Part shown: in pieces, positions 38,843 through 49,737 of the stretch
How the letters are laid out: each line of letters starts with the position of its first letter
Numbering within the stretch: position 1 is the first letter of the stretch
Assembly: GCF_014698965.1 (NCBI RefSeq)
Contig: NZ_JACXAE010000040.1
Span: forward strand, 1-64,000
Origin: Iningainema tapete BLCC-T55
GTDB lineage: Bacteria > Cyanobacteriota > Cyanobacteriia > Cyanobacteriales > Nostocaceae
Length of the DNA stretch: 64,000 nt
Direction: 5' to 3'
Notes under the pieces: model-generated
What the model was told of the DNA's origin: nothing
Databases searched by the model: none
What the model saw: the letters and a program-made list of their open reading frames with translations, nothing else
Program-made: the position numbers and the translations under genes

Positions 38843-40633
38843 CTACCGACGCACACGTAGAAAGCTGTTGACAAAAACGGAAACCTTAGTTCCTTCTGGT
38901 ACAACAGCTACATTCTGTCTACTGAGCATTTCCTTTACTGCTTGATCTGAGCGTCGCGCTAGGCGTGAGCCTGTCACTTTAAAGAACCCTTCCAACGCCG
39001 CTGCCAAAACATTGGGGTTACTTGTAGTAGTAACTGTGGTTTGGCTCAAGCCAAAAGAAGATGACGAACTGGATGATTGAGTACGAGGTTGATTGATGAT
39101 TTCTCCAACTCTTCCCAAACTACTAAGCACTCCGACTAACAAATCTTGTTTGGCGATTTCAGAACCTTGATCAAATAGTCCTTGAGCAATTAACGGCTGA
39201 TTATTGTTCCCGCGAATCAACAGGTTGCCTGGAGGTATTGCTTCTTGCCGGATACGCCCTTGTGAATCTGGGTAAACCAGTGCCACAACCAAAACGTTTA
39301 CCAATTTATTACCTCGGTTTACAGACTCTACCTGAGTAACTAAGATAGTGCCAGTTGGTAGAGCTACACTACCATCAGTTGCCAGCATATCTTCAGTCAA
39401 CTGAATAGCAAACCTTCCATTTGTAGGGCTTTTATCGCTTTCATCCCAAAGCATCGGTACAACGACTTGTGCGTTAACAGAAGTGGCGATCGCCACTTCT
39501 AAGTCAGAGGAAGATGTTTCATCACTATTACTGTTTTGATCAACCTGGGATCGACTGAGAATTCCCATTTCTCCATCTGTCATTCCAGTAGTATCGGTTG
39601 CTGTTGGATTGTTATTAGCTGAGGTGTAACCAATGGAAACAGTTGGAATGCCTTGCTGTGTACTTTGTTGTTGCGTTCTTGTAGGGGTAGGGCTTGCATT
39701 GTTTTGAGTAGAAACTGCTGTTGGCGAAGCTGGAAGATTTGCTATGGTTGGTGCAGTGGTTGAAAATGTAGCAGAAGAATTAGCACTCCTCTGTGTAGTT
39801 GGTTGTCCTTCGCTATTCGATGCCGTTTCTCGCATGGTTAACCCGCGAGTTTGCCCCAAAGAAGCCAACTGGCTCCACCGTTCAAAAGGATCTACAGTCG
39901 GACTCGGCTTTGGTGTAGGTGTCGGGGGTGCAGGTGCAGGCTGTGTAGGCTGTATAGGTCGTGTAGCTTGTAATACTGGTTGCGGTGGTGGAGAGAATGG
40001 TTGACGAACGAAAACTGTCCTGGGTGGAGGAGAAACTGTAGGAGTTTGACGGACTGGGCGTGGAGGCGGAGGAGTTTTAGCGACTGGAGATGGAGAAGCT
40101 TGGGGCTTGGTGGGCGTAGAACGTTGTTTCTGTACCTCTGGTTTAGTTTCCAGTTGTCGTCGTTGATCTTGAAAAGCTAACTTGCCTTTAAGTTCAGCAG
40201 ATTCGTCTTCTAATGGTGTGGGAGTTGGTGAAGGAGAAGATTTAGATGCTTGTTGACGTGCAGGCTTAGGAGCAAGGAATCCAAACCAAACGAATCCCAC
40301 TACTCCCATGATGGCAGCTGTTCCTGCCAGAACTAATCCCATGCGAACACTTGGTTTTTCTGAAGTTGAACGCTCTTCTGGTTCTTCTTCGTCTTGTTTA
40401 ATGCGGTATTCCTTTGTAAGTAACTCAGTCAGGTCATCGTTATATCCAGCTAGTTCTTTTTCGTCTTCCAAAGTGATTTCGTCTTTATTAATACCCGAAT
40501 TTCCTGCTTCTTCTAATTTTTTTTCAGACTCATTAGCAGAGCCATTAAAACTGTTAGATGGAGTTAGTGGACTGCTAATTTCATCAGGTTCGTTGTCTAA
40601 TTCGTACTTTTCTTGTGATGCTTTAGTGTTCAT
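38843..40633 (-). CDS. T4SS VirB10/TraB/TrbI-like protein
   Basis: Single N-terminal TM, Pro-rich linker, FAIQLTEDMLATDGSVALPTGTILVTQVESVN...IPPGNLLIRG C-domain. Confidence 0.75.
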   Translation of the reverse strand: MNTKASQEKYELDNEPDEISSPLTPSNSFNGSANESEKKLEEAGNSGINKDEITLEDEKELAGYNDDLTELLTKEYRIKQDEEEPEERSTSEKPSVRMGLVLAGTAAIMGVVGFVWFGFLAPKPARQQASKSSPSPTPTPLEDESAELKGKLAFQDQRRQLETKPEVQKQRSTPTKPQASPSPVAKTPPPPRPVRQTPTVSPPPRTVFVRQPFSPPPQPVLQATRPIQPTQPAPAPPTPTPKPSPTVDPFERWSQLASLGQTRGLTMRETASNSEGQPTTQRSANSSATFSTTAPTIANLPASPTAVSTQNNASPTPTRTQQQSTQQGIPTVSIGYTSANNNPTATDTTGMTDGEMGILSRSQVDQNSNSDETSSSDLEVAIATSVNAQVVVPMLWDESDKSPTNGRFAIQLTEDMLATDGSVALPTGTILVTQVESVNRGNKLVNVLVVALVYPDSQGRIRQEAIPPGNLLIRGNNNQPLIAQGLFDQGSEIAKQDLLVGVLSSLGRVGEIINQPRTQSSSSSSSFGLSQTTVTTTSNPNVLAAALEGFFKVTGSRLARRSDQAVKEMLSRQNVAVVPEGTKVSVFVNSFLRVRR

Positions 40634-40646
40634 ATCATTATGTGTA

Positions 40647-41363
40647 TTATTTGGGAATAAATTCAGTTATTCTGGTGATTTCTAGCCCTGCTGAGCGAAT
40701 TTCATAAACTTTCTGCTCAAAGGCTGAAGCTTTTTGTCCTAAAGGAGATTTTTGAATTTCAACTGCTTTCAGCCGGAACGTTCTATTAAAGGGAATTCTT
40801 TCATCTGTTCCTGAAGTGCGGTCAACAAGAAGTCGTGTTGCTATCATGTCAACTTCCCATTCCCCTTGCCGAATTTCTCGCGGCTCAGAGAGGTAAGAAA
40901 TGATTACTGTGGAGCGCAGCTTACCAGAGAAAACAATAGAAGGAACTAATTCAGCAATTTCTGAAAGTGCTGCTTTGGCAAACTTTGGTTCAAGTAGTAA
41001 GGAGGCAAAATAGGCACTGGTAGGGATTTTTTTTCTACTTCCTACACGCACACCATTATCTGTTTCGTTAGTACCGGGGATTTTATTATCCCAATTAAAT
41101 GTTAGTTCAGTCCATGTTCTAACTGTATTTTGGATAACAGATGGATAACGCCAGTAGCGCTCTCTTTCAGAAACAACTAAGGTTTCACCGTTTACTAACT
41201 GCACGAAGGTTGTTTTCTTCGCAGCCAGCGTGTTTATCCGGAAAGAAACGAACAAAATAAAGATGAAAATTAAAGCATTAAATCCTGTCAAAGCTACAAA
41301 ACATAATGGCAATAAATTTTTTGAATCAGGTAAAAGTGGAGTTTTAAATCGTTGAATTTTCAT
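40647..41363 (-). CDS. T4SS VirB8/TraE-like inner-membrane protein
   Basis: N-terminal TM and soluble domain; adjacent to VirB10-like gene. Confidence 0.5.
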   Translation of the reverse strand: MKIQRFKTPLLPDSKNLLPLCFVALTGFNALIFIFILFVSFRINTLAAKKTTFVQLVNGETLVVSERERYWRYPSVIQNTVRTWTELTFNWDNKIPGTNETDNGVRVGSRKKIPTSAYFASLLLEPKFAKAALSEIAELVPSIVFSGKLRSTVIISYLSEPREIRQGEWEVDMIATRLLVDRTSGTDERIPFNRTFRLKAVEIQKSPLGQKASAFEQKVYEIRSAGLEITRITEFIPK

Positions 41364-41377
41364 GCCATTAATTATTG

Positions 41378-42496
41378 TTAACTCTTAATAACTAGGTTTG
41401 TAACTGAGCCGATGGCGTTGCTGAAAACATCGATTAACTGCTTAACATTTGACGAGATTCCGTTGTAGAGAGCAATTCCACCACCGCCAGCAACTAGGAC
41501 AGCTAGAATGGGTGCGAAAATGCTAAGGAAGAATAAAAAGGCTACATCAGAAGCGAGTTCTGCGCCAGATTTTACAAGGACAACAGCTGCTAAACCAACG
41601 ATGATGTTGTACCCTAACTGAATACCAAATAAACTTAAAAAGCCAGTTGCCCAAGCCCAAATTGGACGACCTTGAAGGGGAAGTATTGACATACCCATTG
41701 CAATTGGCGAAAACAATGCTGTTAGCAGTAGTGCTGCTTCGAGTATGTTGACAAAAGCCTACTGTAAACTGTAGAGAATAAAGCGGATGATTGGTATAGC
41801 TGATTCTCTAAAAACTCCTCCGGGATCTGTTGTCAGTCTCACTGCATCTCTAGCAGCACCTATTACTGACCTATCTATTAAAAAATCCGCAAACTGTCGT
41901 AGAGGTTCGAGTGGTCCTTTGCTTTGTTCTTCAGCCCGTTTAACAATCTCTTGAACTTGTGACTGTTTTGACTCCCAACATTCAATTAATTCTTGTCCAA
42001 CTTTTCCTCTGCATTCGCTGTAGACGTTTTCTATCTGCTGTTTGGCGATGTTGCTAATTGTGACCTTGGCGATCGCATTCTTAAACGTGAGTTCCCCTAA
42101 TTGTGCTTGAAGAACTTTCTGTACTTGCTGGTATCCAAAGCTTCTGGCAAAGGTAACAGTTTGTGATAATAAATTACCGTTACCGCCCAGAAATAAAGTA
42201 ATCACAACTGGCCAAACAAACATTGCCATTAGTTCTGACCAAGATTGCTTTTCAACAATTTCCCGACCTGAAGTTAAAGTTAAGAAGACAATGCTGCCCC
42301 CTGCTAAAGTTAAACCAAGCCGGACTAGACCAATCCACAAGCCGGAATCTAACGGTTGAAGTATAGTTATCCAAAGACCATTCCAGGCTTCAGAAGTACT
42401 CCGAGCTAAATCAATTGAGCTAGAAACTATCTCAAATGCATCCCCTTCTCCACCCGTCTGAGGATAGGTAAATGTTTGTGCTAAGAAGTGCAACAT
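41378..42496 (-). pseudogene. VirB6/TrbL-like polytopic membrane protein interrupted by one in-frame TAG (41759-41761)
   Basis: ORFs 41759-42496 and 41378-41716 are in the same frame (381 nt between stops); the reading continues AFVNILEAALLLTA after the TAG; hydrophobic segments on both sides. Confidence 0.7.
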
Positions 42497-42591
42497 TGCT
42501 TTAAAACTTGCGTTCGGGATTTCAAGAATAGGGGAAGTCTATTGCTTCCCCCTAGATTTTTTAATCAACAGAAAAAAAACCCAATGTTGGA

Positions 42592-43479
42592 TTATTGCTC
42601 GGCTTCGTCAGCACCAATCGTGCCACCGCCGGGAAGCATTAACATTCCTGCCTGTTGGCTTGCAGCATTCCCAGAGGCGGCATCTGCGCGTCTAGAGCTA
42701 GTGTTGATTGCCGCGATTTCCTTAGCTGCCTGTGCAGTTAGTACGTTACTGACTGCTCGGTCAGTTCGGGCTTGTTGAGCTTCTTTGATCAGCATTTCAT
42801 TAGTTTGAGTGTTGAGGGCGGTTTGCTGGCTGATATTCTGCATGATCCGCTGAGTAACGTCTTGATTTTTTGAGTCCTCACTCAACTGTTTGCTCTTATA
42901 AGTTGCTGTTTGCGCTGCCAATAGTTGTTGGGCGCTTCGTTCCTGGGCTTGGGTGCTAAGAGTTGCACCATTGGCGACACCAATAGCAACTGCTCGTTCA
43001 GCTTGCTTGTTGAAGTCATCTTTAATGGCATATGAACCTTCGCCACCAATTTTGTTTTCTAGTGTCTCTGAAAGTTTTGTGCCTTTGTTGTTAGCAGTTG
43101 AGGATTTCATAATGTTATCGCTCACCTGATTTAGGATTGGCACTTTAACAGCACCCAAAGTTGAAGAAAGGAGGTTATTGAGAGATCCAAACACATCGTT
43201 CTGAACAAATCCAGTTACATCGCCAATGAAATCATTGACTGACTGGATAACATTTTCAATCGGGGTAAAGTAACTGTTTCCTGTCGTTTGGTAGGCGGTT
43301 TGTGATACCATTTGTGCAATTTGCGTACTCGTTGGTGTGTTTGTTGATTGTCCAGCTTGGGTAGTCGCATCCGTCGGTTCTTGGGTCAAAGCAGCAGCGC
43401 GATCGGCATTTGTTATCACACCACTTAGGGCAAGAACAAGAGCTAAAAAAAGCACTTTTGAGGTTTTGATAAATTTCAT
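42592..43479 (-). CDS. Secreted T4SS protein, VirB5/TrbJ-like
   Basis: Signal peptide, coiled-coil Gln/Ala-rich body, position between VirB6-like and VirB4-like genes. Confidence 0.5.
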   Translation of the reverse strand: MKFIKTSKVLFLALVLALSGVITNADRAAALTQEPTDATTQAGQSTNTPTSTQIAQMVSQTAYQTTGNSYFTPIENVIQSVNDFIGDVTGFVQNDVFGSLNNLLSSTLGAVKVPILNQVSDNIMKSSTANNKGTKLSETLENKIGGEGSYAIKDDFNKQAERAVAIGVANGATLSTQAQERSAQQLLAAQTATYKSKQLSEDSKNQDVTQRIMQNISQQTALNTQTNEMLIKEAQQARTDRAVSNVLTAQAAKEIAAINTSSRRADAASGNAASQQAGMLMLPGGGTIGADEAEQ

Positions 43480-43491
43480 GGTTGTAATTTC

Positions 43492-46400
43492 TTAACGTGT
43501 AATAAGTTGGTCGTTTGTCTTCGTTTTTAAAGGTTCGGGTTCATTTGAATTTGACTCTCGACCAATATGTGAGAACCCTTTACCCTCTTTCACCGCTGGG
43601 ATATATTCTTGGGTGAAATGTTTTAATCCTTGAAGTTTGCCTTTGAGAGTAGGCGGGTATTTTGCCATGATGCGATCGCGGGCTTCGCGTTCGTTTTGGT
43701 TATTGGCAATGGAAGCTAACATCATCTCGCCAGGGTAAAATCTGGTTCGCCAGAAGCGTCCGCCTCTTTCAATCAGCCAGCAGGAGTAGAGGTCAGCAGC
43801 TCTGGGCAGGAAAGCTTCAGTGGCATTTCGACTGATAATATTAGGGTCGTAACCCAGGTGACGTTGGAAAGATGCTACGCCGTTTGCTGTGATGCGCCCG
43901 GTGATTCTGTAGACCATGTTTTGCATGATCTGCGAACCTGTAGCACACTGGCAGATAGTGTCGGGGTCTTGACTTAACAACAAGACAGAAATTCCATCTT
44001 TTCTCCCAGTTGCACAGAGTTCTCCTACGATTTGGGCGAAACCGTCACGACGCAGCAAAACTGAAAGTTCATCTCCAATGAACAAACTTCTTGGATGTGA
44101 AAGTGCATTTCGGATGCAAGCAGTGTGAGCGTTAATTGCCATCAAGTAAGCATCTTGTTCATTTGACAGTCCACTGAGGGCAAAGAATTTAACTGCTGGC
44201 TCAGGTGAGAAGGTGCTTGGTCTACCGATAGCTTTCCCCAAGCGGGAAGCTAATAGAGCATTTCCTTGGCTGAGAATTTGGTTGATGGCTTGTTTGTCCA
44301 ATTCTTCAAAGGACTTGAGGTCGAGTCTTTCTTTACTGCAAAAACGCAGTAGATCCTTGAGTGTAGGGATTTGCTGCCATTCAGGAGACTGCCAACCTTT
44401 CTCGAACGCTTGGTTATAGCGGGCAATGATCTCCGGATCTCTAAGGAACATATCTAGCATTTTGAGTACGATCGCATCAACCCGTTGAGCTAAGTGCGGG
44501 TTGTGGACTTTTCCAAGTGCGATCGCCACCATTGCTTTGCGAATAAACTCTTTCCAAGATTCCATTCGCCGTTCTCTTTCCGGCTTATCAAACTTTCGCA
44601 AGTCGGGGGGTTCTACCAGATTGCTTGAACCCGCCGAAATGTCATAGTATGCGCCTTGCTCACCCAAAAGTTCAATAGCTGTTTTGAACGTACTATTGCC
44701 ACCACTGCTGATATCCATTCCAACGACCGGGATATTGTTAGCGAGTGCTTCTACTGCAAAACGCCATCCCAAAACACTCTTACCTGAACCAGATTCTCCA
44801 GTAATCAAAGCGCGACTGATTTGGTCGTGAAATAAGTCGATAAAAATTGGCTTGCCTCCCCGGTCTGTGACAAATTCAACTCCTCTTTTATCTATGTCCT
44901 TTGGAACAGTTAAAGGCAGAATTCCAGTAACAGTTTCTGTGTCTAAAGTTAGTCGTCGTTCGCTGAAAAGTGAACCACTATGTAGCAGCCATTTCCAAGT
45001 TATCGGCAGACACTGCAACCAAATATCCCAAGCGATATTTCGCTCTCGGATAACTTTAGCTGTTCCAAAGCTATTACTAAGGACATTACAGGCATTGTTT
45101 AATTCAAGAGAGTCATTGCGGTAAACTAGGAAAGCCACAGCACAATGCAGTGCTTTTGCACCTTTATAAAGTCTTCGTTGTGCATCGAAGGATTCTTCTT
45201 GTTTGATTTCAGCTCCAATGTCGCGCCCTTGTCCCTTGGTTATCGCCCTAGTACTTGCTGCTTTAGATTGTTTGGCTTGACGAGCCAAGTTATCGTTAAT
45301 GATAAAGTTGTTTCCGGCGCTGATTTCAATCCATGCTTCGGTGTCGTGGACGTAGCTAGAACTCATCACTTCCCAAATCCATTTTAGTTGCTGCCTTGTA
45401 TTGATCCAACCTGTTGGTGACTCATACATAGTCAACACACCACATTCTTTGCCTTTGCCATTGAGATAGACACGGTTGTGGCTTAAGCGATGTTCTGGAC
45501 ATGAAGACCTACCTTCTTCTCCCTCAATCAAGACAGTACAAGTATGCTTTTGCGTGGTTTTGGTTTCAGTCAGTTTGAAGCCGGATGACGTTTCTTCTAG
45601 TGTTAGTATTTGTGGAATTGGTGGAGCGTCACCGCTGTTAAATCGTTTCCAAAGCCATTGCCAAAGCTCTGCTGTATTGCAAGGAGTAATTTCCAGCCCC
45701 ATTTTGGTGTTTAGCAGTAATTCCCAGCGGATGAAACCTTCATCAAATCCTTTGAGAAACAGCTTTGTATAAAACTGTTCTTTATAGAGCCGTGTGTTAC
45801 CACTAATGGAACCAAGTAACGAGTCCCCAAGATTTTTTACACCGTCAATTACCTTACCAAGAAAGTCTCTAGATTGCTGTTCGGCTTGGGCATCCGCTGT
45901 CCAAGTACAGAAGGCAATTTGTTCCCAGATTTGGCGTGTACCTTTCTGGGTTAACTGTTGAAGTCGGCGCTGCTCATTCCTAATTAGGATGGAAATCGGC
46001 TTCAGATGGGTATTGTCTGCTAATTGAGTGAGTTCTTTTTGGCGATCGCCGTCATCGCTGTAGCAACCTGTACAAAAAGTAATCTTTTCGCCGTTTGGAA
46101 TGTCTTTCATCCCTTCTTCAATAGAGGAAGCAAATTCCGAAACCTCACTTTGGAAAAGTAAATTGTGAAGTCCTTTGGTGTTAAAACCAAATACCAATTG
46201 GTATTGTGAACCATTATTGAGAAGCATTCCAGCGGCTTCTCGACCTTCTTTTTTGATTTCAACTAGGCAACAGATATGTGTTTCATCTTGAAAGGGCATA
46301 AACTTGCTCTTGCCTCCTTGTTGATTCGGTACAATTTTTGGCTTGAGCTTTGCTCGAAAAAGTTGCGAGTTCTTGTGCTGCTTTAAAGCCTGTTGGCGAT

Positions 46401-46710
46401 TATAGTGTGAAAGTGGAGAAATATAGAGAGAGTTGCCGTTATACCATTCGTCTCCTGGGGGTTTTCGGAACTTATCTGTAAAATGGTGTGGCTGACTACC
46501 AGTTAAGAGCCACCAGCTGACGATTAGCCAAAACGAAACAGCAAAGAACCACCCCAAACCTAAACTAAAAAGTCCATTTGTGAAAATATAGGAAACGACG
46601 AGAATTGCACACCAAGGTCCTATTTGGTTGGCAGGGATTGGACCGACACTTGCCTGTTTACCTAAAATTTTATTAACACGAATAAAATCTTTTTCTGGAT
46701 CTCGTAGCAT
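43492..46710 (-). CDS. T4SS ATPase VirB4/TraC-like
   Basis: ISRALITGESGSGKSVLGWRFAVEAL Walker A, SLFIGDELSVLLRRDG Walker B, LLLSQDPDTICQCATG. Confidence 0.85.
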   Translation of the reverse strand: MLRDPEKDFIRVNKILGKQASVGPIPANQIGPWCAILVVSYIFTNGLFSLGLGWFFAVSFWLIVSWWLLTGSQPHHFTDKFRKPPGDEWYNGNSLYISPLSHYNRQQALKQHKNSQLFRAKLKPKIVPNQQGGKSKFMPFQDETHICCLVEIKKEGREAAGMLLNNGSQYQLVFGFNTKGLHNLLFQSEVSEFASSIEEGMKDIPNGEKITFCTGCYSDDGDRQKELTQLADNTHLKPISILIRNEQRRLQQLTQKGTRQIWEQIAFCTWTADAQAEQQSRDFLGKVIDGVKNLGDSLLGSISGNTRLYKEQFYTKLFLKGFDEGFIRWELLLNTKMGLEITPCNTAELWQWLWKRFNSGDAPPIPQILTLEETSSGFKLTETKTTQKHTCTVLIEGEEGRSSCPEHRLSHNRVYLNGKGKECGVLTMYESPTGWINTRQQLKWIWEVMSSSYVHDTEAWIEISAGNNFIINDNLARQAKQSKAASTRAITKGQGRDIGAEIKQEESFDAQRRLYKGAKALHCAVAFLVYRNDSLELNNACNVLSNSFGTAKVIRERNIAWDIWLQCLPITWKWLLHSGSLFSERRLTLDTETVTGILPLTVPKDIDKRGVEFVTDRGGKPIFIDLFHDQISRALITGESGSGKSVLGWRFAVEALANNIPVVGMDISSGGNSTFKTAIELLGEQGAYYDISAGSSNLVEPPDLRKFDKPERERRMESWKEFIRKAMVAIALGKVHNPHLAQRVDAIVLKMLDMFLRDPEIIARYNQAFEKGWQSPEWQQIPTLKDLLRFCSKERLDLKSFEELDKQAINQILSQGNALLASRLGKAIGRPSTFSPEPAVKFFALSGLSNEQDAYLMAINAHTACIRNALSHPRSLFIGDELSVLLRRDGFAQIVGELCATGRKDGISVLLLSQDPDTICQCATGSQIMQNMVYRITGRITANGVASFQRHLGYDPNIISRNATEAFLPRAADLYSCWLIERGGRFWRTRFYPGEMMLASIANNQNEREARDRIMAKYPPTLKGKLQGLKHFTQEYIPAVKEGKGFSHIGRESNSNEPEPLKTKTNDQLITR

Positions 46711-46779
46711 GGTGACTTTAACTGTTTAGCTTGAAAAAAACGTGGCAATGTTACGTATGAAGAGGAAGTTGATGACAAT

Positions 46780-47397
46780 TTAAGCTACTGTTCCAGTGCC
46801 ATTGCCAATGAACAAGAACGTAATCACATCAATGGCAATGACTATACCAAAAGCCAAGCCAATTTGAGTGACAATGGGTCGCCAGTCATTACCCTGTTGC
46901 GCCTGGTTGTAAGCGAAAAGTGAAGCTGCAGCAACCAGTAAGAGAAAGACACCTCGAATGACGTTAAATATCAATGCGATAGTGTTTTCGTCAATTGCCG
47001 TACCTCCTCCTGCAGTAGAGCTTTGTGTTGCTAACTGTTTAAAAAAGGCTTCTAAACCGCTGAGGAAAATGGCGTGAGCAGGCATTTCAAAAGTGTTGAG
47101 CAATGCTGTGACAGCGATAATTGCTGTAACAACGTGCCAAAACCGAATTTTGACTCCGATTAGTTTTTCCAGAATGGGTACTGTTCGTGTAATCTGCCAA
47201 AGCCCAAAGAACACAACACTGGAACACCCTAAAACAGTTATTAACAGGGGTTCTTTGAGGATCATGTACACACTGACAACAGCACAGAGCGCAATAAAGA
47301 GCAGGTCAGTCTGATTGATTTTAAGTTTTCGCAAAAATTGGCTGGCTGAATTGCGATGGTTGTATTTTGTTAGTTTGGTTTGGTAATTGCTACGCAT
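46780..47397 (-). CDS. T4SS-associated multi-TM protein
   Basis: Several hydrophobic helices; adjacent and co-directional to VirB4-like gene. Confidence 0.5.
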   Translation of the reverse strand: MRSNYQTKLTKYNHRNSASQFLRKLKINQTDLLFIALCAVVSVYMILKEPLLITVLGCSSVVFFGLWQITRTVPILEKLIGVKIRFWHVVTAIIAVTALLNTFEMPAHAIFLSGLEAFFKQLATQSSTAGGGTAIDENTIALIFNVIRGVFLLLVAAASLFAYNQAQQGNDWRPIVTQIGLAFGIVIAIDVITFLFIGNGTGTVA

Positions 47398-47416
47398 TTT
47401 TACTCCTTAAGGGTTG

Positions 47417-49714
47417 TTAAGCTTGCAGTTCGTCTTTTTTTTGCTGTTCTTGGCGTTCTAGCTTCGTGACATCTTTGCTGTTCTTAGATGGTTGCGATTT
47501 GACCGCCTGTGGTTCACCGAGCAAACTCTCCATCTCTTTAATGGGGATACGACACTTTCGGATGTCCGGCGGTTGATCGTCCACTAGAACAGCCTCGAAC
47601 ACTTGTTCATCACCTTTGCGCGGGTCAAATCCTTGTAGTATTTTTGACCCCTTTAAAGAGAGAATTTCAAATTCATACTTGGGCTGTTTGTTCTCTTTCC
47701 AGGTGAAGGTAGGCTCCTTCTCTCCGCTGAAGCGTTTGGGGAAGGTTTCAAGAAACTTTTCGACTAAAGCTTGAGCGCTGGCTTTAATCGCATAGTCTTC
47801 TGACGACTGAGGCAGATTGAGTATGTGATTCTTTTCGTCAGGGTTGAGGTTGTCAGAATTAACGACCCATTGTCCATCCTTTTTGGTACCAGCGAACAGT
47901 TCTTGCCCGTTATTACTTTTAAGGGTGAAAGAAAGCTGGTCGTTCTGGCTATCAACGAATAGAGTGCTGCCGCCAGTGAGAGGAATCCCCTCTTGAGGAG
48001 ACTGCTGTGTTACTTGCGCTGTAGCCGCAGCAAAATTTACCAAGGATTCAGCGCAGGCTGCCCTTTGCTGTTGCACTTTCCTTTGCACCACAATTTGTTC
48101 GAGAATGTCTTCTGGATCTTCGGCTTCCCGACTTCCGTTAGAGCCAAATTTATCCTGTGTGCTGGAGAGTTCTTCATCAAAATCTTCATCATCAGGTTCC
48201 AAAACATCGGCGCTGTTATTTACAACAATTGGCTTCTGTTTTGACACCTTAAGTTTTGTAGGTGGCGATGATGCTCGTTCAACTTCCAATTTGGGGACAG
48301 GCACAGCATCTTCTGTTGTGCGAGACTGTGTTTGGGCTGTTGAAACGAGCTTTTCTTCAAGGTCACTCACGATCGCTTCCAGTCGGTCGAGTCGTTGCGA
48401 AAGTTTGTTTAGGTATTTTTCAATCTGGTCAAGTTGTTCGCTGATTGGCGCGTTTTTATCCAGTTGCAGAGGTTGAGACTTGTATTCTGAGTCAAGTTGG
48501 CTCCCTAGCTTGTCGATTTTCTCTCCTACTTGAGCAGCAGCGCTGGCGATGGGGTTGTCTGCTATGGTTTCTGACTGGCGGTTCTCTGGTTTAAGCATAT
48601 CAGCAAAGGGAGCCAATTCTTCTGGCAGTTCCTCAGCTGGCGTACTTTCCACTACTTTGGCAATACGTTTGAAAAGTTTGCCAATCCGGGCATCCTTCTC
48701 TTCTAGGTCTTTAAGAATGTCCTCAAGCCGTTTCTCTTCTTTTTGTTGCTTGATCTGCTCTATAAGGTCATCAAGCATGGCAATGCCTTTTGTTCCTAGT
48801 ACAATCCCCAAGCCTGTCAGCTGACCAGCTAACCCGACTTCATTGATCCCGTTGAGTTCGCCACCAATAGTTGCAGCGTTAGCGCTGAGACGGGAAACTT
48901 CTTCACCCAAATTGTCTGCCAAGTATGAAGCAGAGCTAGATTTTTGGTCGTTTGAGTCTGCTTCAGTTTCCCGGTTTCTACGTTGGGGTTTAGTTACGGT
49001 GCGTGCTGCTGTTTTGTTCTGGTTTTTTGGTTTTGTAGAACGCACCTCGTCATCTTCAAGCAACTCCTCAGGGTCTACATCGTCCTCTGCTTCATCTACT
49101 TGAGGTTGAGCAGTGCGCTTTGCTGCTTTGGAAGCAGGTTTTTGTTGGGAGCGTTTGTTAGATTGTTTGCTGGTTGACCGACGGGGAGTCGCTTCTTCCT
49201 CGTCATCTAATAAGTCTTCTTCTAAGTCATCTAGGTCATTATCTAGATCGAGGTCTTCATCTTCTTCGTCTAAGTCAAGCTCATCTGAATCTTCGGCTTC
49301 TATCCCAAGCATTTCCATCACATTAGATGGAGTGAAGTAGTCTTCATCCTTAGTGGTGGCATCTCCCAGGTTCTTAATTAGGTATTTACCGCTGGTTCTT
49401 TGGTTTGGGTCTTTGGTAAGGTAGAAGCGAAATCCTTTGATTTCGTCGCTACCTGGTTCTGTGCATAATTCTACAGCGATCGCCGCTTTACCCGACTGTT
49501 CGCTATACTCCTCCACAAAATTTTTGAAGTCTTCTAGAGACTCAATGCCTCCTTCTTCTTGCATTGCTGCAATTGCTTTGTCAAGGGTGTTTTCGATGTG
49601 GCGCAGCTTCCTGGTGTCAGTCAGGTTCTGCCATTGTCTTTTCTTAGGAGTAGCTGTCTTAGCCATTTTTTCAATTCCCTTTTGTTTTTGAGACTTTTTG
49701 GGATGGAAGGGCAT
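47417..49714 (-). CDS. Large acidic/coiled-coil plasmid protein
   Basis: Long ORF in the conjugation block; DEEDEDLDLDNDLDDLEEDLLDDEEEA and predicted coiled coils. Confidence 0.65.
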   Translation of the reverse strand: MPFHPKKSQKQKGIEKMAKTATPKKRQWQNLTDTRKLRHIENTLDKAIAAMQEEGGIESLEDFKNFVEEYSEQSGKAAIAVELCTEPGSDEIKGFRFYLTKDPNQRTSGKYLIKNLGDATTKDEDYFTPSNVMEMLGIEAEDSDELDLDEEDEDLDLDNDLDDLEEDLLDDEEEATPRRSTSKQSNKRSQQKPASKAAKRTAQPQVDEAEDDVDPEELLEDDEVRSTKPKNQNKTAARTVTKPQRRNRETEADSNDQKSSSASYLADNLGEEVSRLSANAATIGGELNGINEVGLAGQLTGLGIVLGTKGIAMLDDLIEQIKQQKEEKRLEDILKDLEEKDARIGKLFKRIAKVVESTPAEELPEELAPFADMLKPENRQSETIADNPIASAAAQVGEKIDKLGSQLDSEYKSQPLQLDKNAPISEQLDQIEKYLNKLSQRLDRLEAIVSDLEEKLVSTAQTQSRTTEDAVPVPKLEVERASSPPTKLKVSKQKPIVVNNSADVLEPDDEDFDEELSSTQDKFGSNGSREAEDPEDILEQIVVQRKVQQQRAACAESLVNFAAATAQVTQQSPQEGIPLTGGSTLFVDSQNDQLSFTLKSNNGQELFAGTKKDGQWVVNSDNLNPDEKNHILNLPQSSEDYAIKASAQALVEKFLETFPKRFSGEKEPTFTWKENKQPKYEFEILSLKGSKILQGFDPRKGDEQVFEAVLVDDQPPDIRKCRIPIKEMESLLGEPQAVKSQPSKNSKDVTKLERQEQQKKDELQA

Positions 49715-49737
49715 TCCAGGTTTAATCCCGGAGAGCG

